Of a DNA stretch of 64,000 nucleotides, positions 60,701-64,000 are shown one piece after another; the stretch's first letter is position 1, and the number at the start of each line of letters is the position of its first letter. The notes under the pieces were generated by a model that was not told the origin of the DNA, ran no database searches, and was given only the letters and a program-made list of their open reading frames with translations. Source of the stretch: Scortum barcoo. Taxonomy: Eukaryota; Chordata; Actinopteri; Centrarchiformes; Terapontidae. The stretch lies in contig CM041553.1 in NCBI GenBank assembly GCA_023238725.1, positions 23,393,001 to 23,457,000 on the forward strand, written 5' to 3'. The position numbers and the translations under genes were made by a program.

Positions 60701-61612
60701 AAATTCAAGTTCCATAATGACCCAAAATGACTTTCTGCAAAGAACTACAACTTCAGTGTGAATATTTTTACTGTATGACAGCAGTTAGATCACTAAAGAG
60801 GCTCCAACATCCTTTGGAACAAACCTGGTACCTAAACTGGAAGGCTGAATTTTCTTTTTAGTCTGGTCTCCAATAACTATTGTTGTTGTACTGATACATT
60901 CAAAAATATTAACATCCTCCATCTTTCATTGCAGCTGAGTAGCAGAAAGAGAAATGTCTCTCTTCGTACATCAGCAGGAGACCATTCAGTTCCATTTATT
61001 TTAATATGACGTGAAAATTAACTTGCAGAGACTCGCATTTTCCTTTAAAATTTGATATGGTTAAAGTGGCAAGTGGTGATCAAAACGTCTAATCAAAGCT
61101 TCAAGTCTCTGCAGAACAGTTTTTATACTGTATGGAAATAAATGGAAACTAGTGACTTGCTGAAAGAGCTGGGACGTCATGTGTGGTAGAGTTCAGCGTC
61201 CTTACCGAAACCAAACCTACGTATTCTCTCCAGCAGCAGATATAAAGATCCTCTCTTCTTAGCAATTTCATGTTCCTCGAGGCCACCTGACACACACAAG
61301 AGCCAAGAATCAGAACACGAACAATGCACAATAAACGCTGATATCCTCAGGTGGCCCCCGTCGACTTCCTTCCCACTCAAGCTGCTTTACTCTGCAGCTG
61401 ATGGGTAATGAGAGAGATTCAGAGGAAACGTGAGAGAGAGCGTTACAAGATGATTACCGAGTGAGAGTGAGGCGCCGGGTCCCACTTACCAGACGTGTGC
61501 CCCTGCCGGGAGTGTGTGTGCATGTGTGTGTGCTGCGTCAGGTCTATCGTCCTGTCGATCTGGAACATGCGCAGGTCCTCCTCGTCCAGAGCGATGTCGC
61601 CCCAGAACACAG
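33660..61612 (-). CDS. tll1: tolloid-like 1 metalloprotease, lacks first exon only
   Basis: Twenty exons on the minus strand encode about 969 residues. In order they give the propeptide ([24 protein letters not shown]), an RIPR-AATS furin-type site, and an astacin domain. The domain has the zinc motif [13 protein letters not shown] and the Met-turn [13 protein letters not shown]1, CUB2, EGF, CUB3, EGF, CUB4 and CUB5 follow, ending in [13 protein letters not shown]. The propeptide matches TLL1 better than BMP1. Human TLL1 has 21 coding exons and 1013 residues, so only the signal-peptide exon is off the right edge. Tolloids are secreted astacins that cleave chordin, procollagen C-propeptides and related matrix proteins, promoting BMP signalling. 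The zebrafish orthologue is, as I recall, the mini fin gene. Every junction is in phase except the one entering CUB1, where a CATG duplication breaks the frame. Confidence 0.95.
33795..34834 (-). other. TLL1 intron before last exon
   Basis: AT-rich, no element recognised. Confidence 0.7.
34835..35085 (-). CDS. tll1: TLL1 exon, CUB5 main part
   Basis: It reads [36 protein letters not shown], then [20 protein letters not shown] and RLGRFCGSG. It contains the four CUB cysteines and the calcium-site acidic residues in CGYDYIE. Donor GTAAGG. Confidence 0.94.
35326..35539 (-). CDS. tll1: TLL1 exon, CUB4 second part
   Basis: It reads [43 protein letters not shown], then [21 protein letters not shown] repeat in transcript sense lies directly after the donor (35257-35325 on the + strand is CA-rich). 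Confidence 0.94.
37090..37215. repeat. diverged interspersed repeat (first of two copies in TLL1)
   Basis: The block 'tttagttgctaaatgctccaccatgttcacca' resembles 56060-56095 ('cttagctgctaaatgctccgctgtgttgcca'), and both sit downstream of a 'ctggg/ctggc' word. It belongs to a common teleost family, recalled from memory. Confidence 0.5.
38540..38850. repeat. teleost interspersed repeat (ATTAATCG-type family)
   Basis: It carries 'ttgattgattagttaactgac', 'ccagtttctcagatgtgaaga', 'aactgaatatctttaggtc', 'ggtcggacaaaac' and 'gtgaaggtgtcacct', the characteristic order for this family. Related copies are at 12070-12415 (opposite orientation) and 17290-17525. Confidence 0.6.
40070..40197 (-). CDS. tll1: TLL1 exon, CUB4 first part
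   Basis: It completes Ala and reads [42 protein letters not shown], then a GTAAGT donor. The upstream intron has a TG tract (transcript sense) at 40201-40246, right beside the acceptor. Confidence 0.94.
40198..43272 (-). other. TLL1 intron between EGF2 and CUB4
   Basis: No exon was recognised. The notable content is a degenerate satellite-like array at about 42295-42700, a (CA)n at 41924-41946 and a (TG)n at 42058-42077. Confidence 0.55.
42295..42700. repeat. degenerate tandem array, 'TCAAGTCTTTCAAAGTAAT'-type units
   Basis: The words 'agtctttca', 'caagtcaag', 'tccaag' and 'agcaactctttcaa' recur about every 20-40 bases across 400 bases with heavy divergence. This looks like an old tandem array of a short unit. 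Confidence 0.6.
43273..43398 (-). CDS. tll1: TLL1 exon, second EGF-like domain
   Basis: It reads [42 protein letters not shown]. Six cysteines and the DxDEC/N calcium-binding consensus mark a cbEGF domain. Phase 1 at both ends. Confidence 0.95.
43399..48878 (-). other. TLL1 intron between CUB3 and EGF2
   Basis: The largest TLL1 intron in the window (5.5 kb). It holds only short simple repeats (for example an A run at 44059-44074 and CA repeats near 46507-46530). No exon or element was recognised with confidence. Confidence 0.55.
48879..49059 (-). CDS. tll1: TLL1 exon, CUB3 second part
   Basis: It reads [60 protein letters not shown]. It is very close to human TLL1 and BMP1. A CA repeat on the + strand (48838-48859) lies 20 bases past the donor. 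Confidence 0.95.
49165..49325 (-). CDS. tll1: TLL1 exon, CUB3 first part
   Basis: It completes Ala and reads [53 protein letters not shown]. The donor GTGTGTGTG is itself the start of a TG microsatellite. Confidence 0.95.
49326..50466 (-). other. TLL1 intron between EGF1 and CUB3
   Basis: No element was recognised. A CA repeat (50441-50461, + strand) abuts the EGF1 donor. Confidence 0.65.
50467..50592 (-). CDS. tll1: TLL1 exon, first EGF-like domain
   Basis: It reads [42 protein letters not shown]. It is a six-cysteine calcium-binding EGF domain, phase 1 at both ends like EGF2. Confidence 0.95.
50593..50728. repeat. CA-rich intron between CUB2 and EGF1
   Basis: This 136-base intron is largely CA repeat on the + strand (50624-50642, 50671-50699, 50716-50728), so the transcript is TG-rich from donor to acceptor. 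Confidence 0.85.
50729..50924 (-). CDS. tll1: TLL1 exon, CUB2 second part
   Basis: It reads [65 protein letters not shown]. The calcium-site residues in CAYDYLE are present. Confidence 0.95.
50925..51604 (-). other. TLL1 intron within CUB2
   Basis: CA repeats occur at 51391-51420 and 51541-51593. The latter lies directly beyond the upstream exon's donor. No other feature was seen. Confidence 0.7.
51605..51750 (-). CDS. tll1: TLL1 exon, CUB2 first part
   Basis: It completes Ala and reads [48 protein letters not shown]. It ends in phase 0. Confidence 0.95.
52041..52157 (-). CDS. tll1: TLL1 exon, CUB1 third part
   Basis: It completes Gly and reads [38 protein letters not shown]. Both splice junctions are canonical. 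Confidence 0.95.
52158..53124 (-). other. TLL1 intron within CUB1
   Basis: Nothing recognisable beyond AT-rich sequence. Confidence 0.65.
53125..53227 (-). CDS. tll1: TLL1 exon, CUB1 second part
   Basis: It reads [34 protein letters not shown]. The first 24 bases and its acceptor are copied in a tandem duplication just upstream in the transcript (53263-53333). The real exon is intact. Confidence 0.93.
53204..53333. repeat. tandem duplication across TLL1 CUB1 exon start
   Basis: The segment from 53204 ('catggtggtgaagttaagaa') through the T/A-rich stretch to 53262 is repeated from 53263 to about 53333. The second copy carries an extra 'gatgtgagagg' inside it, and 'agatgtgagagg' appears again just after it. 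Copy 1 includes the first 24 coding bases of the exon and its 3' splice site. Confidence 0.9.
53494..53613 (-). CDS. tll1: TLL1 exon, CUB1 first part, with frame problem at its start
   Basis: It reads [39 protein letters not shown], clearly CUB1. The preceding exon ends one base into a codon, so this one should begin with CA-TGC (Ala-Cys). The only nearby AG (53614-53615) is instead followed by CATG-CATGC, four bases too many. Splicing there gives 120 bases in phase 0, which shifts the frame. The homologous start would be 53609. An AG four codons in (after GCGGAG) would restore frame but lose Ala-Cys-Gly. Confidence 0.85.
53614..55103 (-). other. TLL1 intron between protease and CUB1
   Basis: A CA repeat (53617-53638, + strand) forms the polypyrimidine/TG region next to the CUB1 acceptor. 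TG runs (+ strand) lie at 54677-54709. No exon was recognised. Confidence 0.6.
55104..55228 (-). CDS. tll1: TLL1 exon, end of astacin domain
   Basis: It completes Arg and reads [41 protein letters not shown], then one base of the next codon before a GTACTG donor. [13 protein letters not shown] is the conserved C-terminal astacin helix. Confidence 0.95.
55229..56908 (-). other. TLL1 intron in the protease domain
   Basis: It contains a diverged interspersed repeat (55985-56125) similar to the one at 37090-37215. Otherwise no feature. Confidence 0.6.
55985..56125. repeat. diverged interspersed repeat (second of two copies in TLL1)
   Basis: It shares 'tagctgctaaatgctcc' and the flanking order with 37090-37215. 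The family is common in teleosts, from memory. Confidence 0.5.
56909..57014 (-). CDS. tll1: TLL1 exon, Met-turn of the protease
   Basis: It completes Gly and reads [39 protein letters not shown] carries the Met-turn and the astacin Tyr that joins the zinc site. Confidence 0.95.
57015..57496 (-). other. TLL1 short intron in the protease domain
   Basis: 482 bases, no feature seen beyond a short (GA)-type run near 57450. Confidence 0.7.
57497..57675 (-). CDS. tll1: TLL1 exon, zinc-binding active site
   Basis: It reads [60 protein letters not shown]. The HExxHxxGxxHE motif with its three His ligands and catalytic Glu is intact, so the protease should be active if made. Confidence 0.97.
57676..59635 (-). 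other. TLL1 intron in the protease domain
   Basis: CA repeats at 57775-57803 and a T run at 57966-57980. No exon or element was recognised. Confidence 0.6.
59636..59753 (-). CDS. tll1: TLL1 exon, astacin domain N-terminal part
   Basis: It completes Gly and reads [38 protein letters not shown]. It ends two bases into the next Gly codon at a GTGAGT donor. It is very close to human TLL1. Confidence 0.95.
59853..60026 (-). CDS. tll1: TLL1 exon, propeptide end and furin-type site
   Basis: It completes Asp and reads [57 protein letters not shown]. The R-I-P-R followed by AATS is the proprotein-convertase cleavage point that frees the protease. Confidence 0.95.
60027..61205 (-). other. TLL1 intron in the propeptide
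   Basis: AT-rich, no element or exon recognised. Confidence 0.65.
61206..61286 (-). CDS. tll1: TLL1 exon, propeptide
   Basis: It completes Gly and reads [26 protein letters not shown]. Human has [20 protein letters not shown] then IRRIGFG at the same place. Phase 1 at both ends. Confidence 0.93.
61490..61612 (-). CDS. tll1: TLL1 exon 2, propeptide with CA-repeat-derived insert
   Basis: It completes Ala and reads [26 protein letters not shown], then [14 protein letters not shown]. The His-Thr stretch replaces the human NPFGNLGHT segment and is encoded by a CA repeat (+ strand TG at about 61508-61532). Canonical acceptor and GTAAGT donor. Confidence 0.93.
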
Positions 61613-63284
61613 CTGGAAGCCAAGAGAGAAACATCTGTTAGAACCACAGTCGACAGCAAAAACACTGACATCAACATCTGTGTGAGCTCTCTGTGATTCA
61701 AACTCTTGACCCAGTATGCATCAGGGCTTGCTCTTCTACCTTTTCTGAGTCTCAGGTATGTCAGTGTTATCTCTAAAATATTACCGAATCCAACGGAAAC
61801 CAAGAAAAGCTGGTTGGTTGGTGTCGTTTTGGTAAGTTGATTAGATTTTAACAGAGCGGATCATCCCGCAATGAAGTTTTCCTAACTTTTCTTTTCTTGT
61901 GGTGCAACATAAGGGAGATTTGCCACTGAACTGAATGTCAATTGATAATTATGTGTTTGTCGTTAATAAAATCCTCATACACAGAGGATAGAAGCAGGGA
62001 TTAGAGGTCGACAAGAAAAGAAGTGACTCATGATAAATCTGAGGGGCGTAAAGTGAAACAGCAGCGCTTGCTCCTCCCTCGTTATCACGGCTGAGGCACT
62101 CTTGAAAACGGCCTTTAAGTCCTAAATGACTCAGCGTCCAACAAATCAGACTGCGGTCGTATCACAGCGGCTGCCAGGTATGAATGCGACCGTGAACAAA
62201 GAGAGCTCTCTCTGTAAAATGAATATATGTTAAAAAATGTATATTCCTCATTAACCAGCGGTCATCCCAACCATGGTTTGAGCGAGTAATGAAAAAAAAG
62301 TGAGACAACAACAAAAACTCTGCAAGGGATTAATAAATAAAAAAAACACAATTTATACGCGGTGGCTTTGCAAACGAGCAGCGAACACCGACCACTTTTC
62401 TTCAGCGTGTTGTTATTAAAACCACTGGACCCGAACGAAATCGGATCCAGTTAACAAGGGTCTTTTTCAGAATGATGTCTGAGGCTGTCCGGACTTGGAT
62501 TTACTTGCACTTAAGTTCAGTTTAAGCAAAAACTGTTTGACCCCATAAAACCTCGGCTGCAGACCTCTACCAGCCTTTGATTGGGTAAGTACAGTGTGCA
62601 CTTCTATACTTGTGGCTGTCACACAAATACAAAACCGGTGCAGCTCACGTAGCAGGAAGCAGCCCATGTATTTTCATTGTCTGTAGACGTTAAGTCATCG
62701 CATAATTGAAATGTTCTGGTTACGGATTCTCTGAGTTTCAGATTCTCTGAGTACAGAGTCACCGTAGTTTCACCCACTCCAGCTGCACACTACACTCAAA
62801 TACCAAGAAACTCGTGTTTGATATCAGCCAGAGTGACCAGAGAGCTTCCCTCCCTCCCTGTCCTCCTCTGTGTCTGTCTCTAAAACCCACAAAGTCACCC
62901 GCCTCCTCCTACGGTGGTCTGATATCAGCCCTTTTGGCAAGTGACACTCCCACCCCTGTCGCCTTCCTCCCTCCCTCCCTGCTGACCACTGCAGCCTTCC
63001 AATGAAATCTGGCTAAAGGTTTCAGTGTGACTCGTGCACACTGTCTGCAACCGTTAAAGAATATCTTCAAATTTCCTAATTTTCTTAATCCCTACCTAAC
63101 ATGATTCCAGATCAGCCAAAGCTAATATGAGGCATCAGAAGTCTGACTTAGTTCTTTTTTTTTTTTTGTTATTGTCCATCCGCGACAGCTCAGCAAGGCA
63201 ACGCTGTGGAAACGTACAGAGGGACTGATTGTTTGAGCCCCATATTAACTTTGAATTATCTCAGCATGACCAGTAACTCTTCAA

Positions 63285-63312
63285 TGTACACACACACACA
63301 CACACACACACA
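63285..63312. repeat. (CA)n microsatellite
   Basis: A clean dinucleotide run in TLL1 intron 1. Confidence 0.9.
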
Positions 63313-63324
63313 TAGATGTACTTT

Positions 63325-63445
63325 TCTTCTGATAATGAACTAATTTTCTCGTGATCTCAAGAAAATAAAGCTTATTTTCTCAAAACAAAATTATCTTGTT
63401 ATTACGAGAAAAGAAACATATTATCATAAGAAAACAAGCTTTGCT
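63325..63445. repeat. quasi-palindromic 'TTTTCTCGTGAT / ATTACGAGAAAA' repeat
   Basis: The words 'attttctcgtgatctcaag', 'aataaagcttattttctc' and 'cttgttattacgagaaaag' form overlapping inverted repeats. This type of cgagaa/ttctcg sequence is common in fish genomes, from memory. Its boundary is uncertain. Confidence 0.5.
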
Positions 63446-63465
63446 TTCTGAAGATAAAATAATAA

Positions 63466-63640
63466 TGGCTCAGTGGTATTTATGAGGCCATGGGTCGCAG
63501 CGGACCCCGGTTTGATTCCCCGCTGGAGGCACTTTGCTGCATGTCTTCCCCCTTCTCTCTCCCACCTTTCCTGTCTCTCTTCAGCTGTCCTATCTATAAA
63601 ATAATAAAGGGTGAAAAACCCTATAAAAAATAATAATAAT
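63466..63640 (+). mobile_element. tRNA-derived SINE
   Basis: It has a perfect RNA polymerase III A box (TGGCTCAGTGG, 63466-63476) and a B box (GGTTTGATTCC, 63509-63519) at tRNA-like spacing. They are followed by a tRNA-unrelated body ('tgctgcatgtcttccccc...cctgtctctcttcagctgtcc') and an (AAT)n tail. The body is a well-known percomorph SINE type from memory. It does not fold into a full tRNA gene. Confidence 0.8.
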
Positions 63641-64000
63641 TGCAAGCACAGCCATTGTAGGCTTTCATAGAAACCTACAATTTATTGTTCACATACTACT
63701 GTGATCTGTAGTTTGCTCTGTGGACAAATCAAAAGCGAGAAGAAAACAGTTAGACATTTTCCCTTGTAAAAGTCTGATCATACAGCGGTCTTAAAAATGT
63801 GCAGCATTTTCCAAGATGAATCACTGAATCTCTGCCACAATTTAATCAGCTGTAAATGGACTTGTACCTCGTTTCTCTTCTGGTTTCATACTTCCTGGAG
63901 CCTTTTGGCTTAAACATTTAGACAAAATAAACAGCAAAGCAATAATCAATGAGTGCAATGTTTTAAAATATGTGTTAAATGAGGTCTGTGGGCAAGCTGC

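Larger units (their letters stand above)
61613..64000 (-). other. TLL1 intron 1 (partial)
   Basis: The signal-peptide exon was not found. A signal peptide is hard to recognise by eye, but nothing here has an ATG, a hydrophobic run and a matching phase-1 donor that I could defend. The interval includes a CA repeat, an AT/TCTCG-rich repeat and a SINE near the right end. Confidence 0.5.

Noticed and set aside
63466..63540. A functional tRNA gene
   Set aside because: A and B boxes are present, but the acceptor and anticodon stems do not pair, and a SINE body with an (AAT)n tail follows.

Overview
The window is vertebrate nuclear DNA from a ray-finned fish, most likely a percomorph teleost. The genes are split by GT-AG introns. 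Their products align, from memory of the human proteins, with caspase-3, storkhead-box 2 and tolloid-like 1. The intergenic DNA carries typical teleost repeats: a Rex3 non-LTR element, a tRNA-derived SINE and several common short interspersed families. CA/TG microsatellites are very dense. No bacterial, phage or CRISPR feature is present.

Layout. 1-2095 is intron of a caspase-3 gene whose 5' exons lie off the left edge. 2096-3084 (+) holds its last four coding exons. 3085-6452 is 3' flank and intergenic DNA. 6453-24675 (+) is STOX2. It has two alternative coding first exons (6453-6786 and 14905-15082) that join the same exon 2 in the same phase, one very large exon 3 with a 23-glutamine tract, and a terminal exon. 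Both isoform sums are whole numbers of codons (1088 and 1036 residues). 24676-26161 is the STOX2 3' UTR and flank. 26162-29790 is a nested repeat: a decayed, nearly full-length Rex3 with a 13-bp target-site duplication, apparently inserted into a TA-flanked inverted-repeat element. 29793-33659 is intergenic DNA plus the TLL1 3' UTR. 33660-61612 (-) is TLL1: 20 coding exons covering propeptide, astacin protease, CUB1-CUB2-EGF-CUB3-EGF-CUB4-CUB5. Only the signal-peptide exon is missing, off the right edge. 61613-64000 is intron 1 of TLL1 with a SINE.

The genes are not an operon and need not work together. Caspase-3 is the executioner protease of apoptosis. STOX2 is a winged-helix nuclear protein. 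TLL1 is a secreted astacin protease that processes chordin and procollagen. STOX2 and TLL1 are convergent.

Most interesting points. (1) A tandem CATG duplication at the 5' end of the first CUB1 exon of TLL1 puts the only nearby AG acceptor out of frame with the upstream exon. (2) A tandem duplication copies the 3' splice site and first codons of the next TLL1 exon. (3) TG repeats (transcript sense) lie beside a large share of TLL1 splice sites. (4) A CA repeat has become coding sequence in the TLL1 propeptide. (5) STOX2 has two first exons, one of them STOX1-like, and a polyglutamine tract absent from the human protein. I saw no wholly new gene system.
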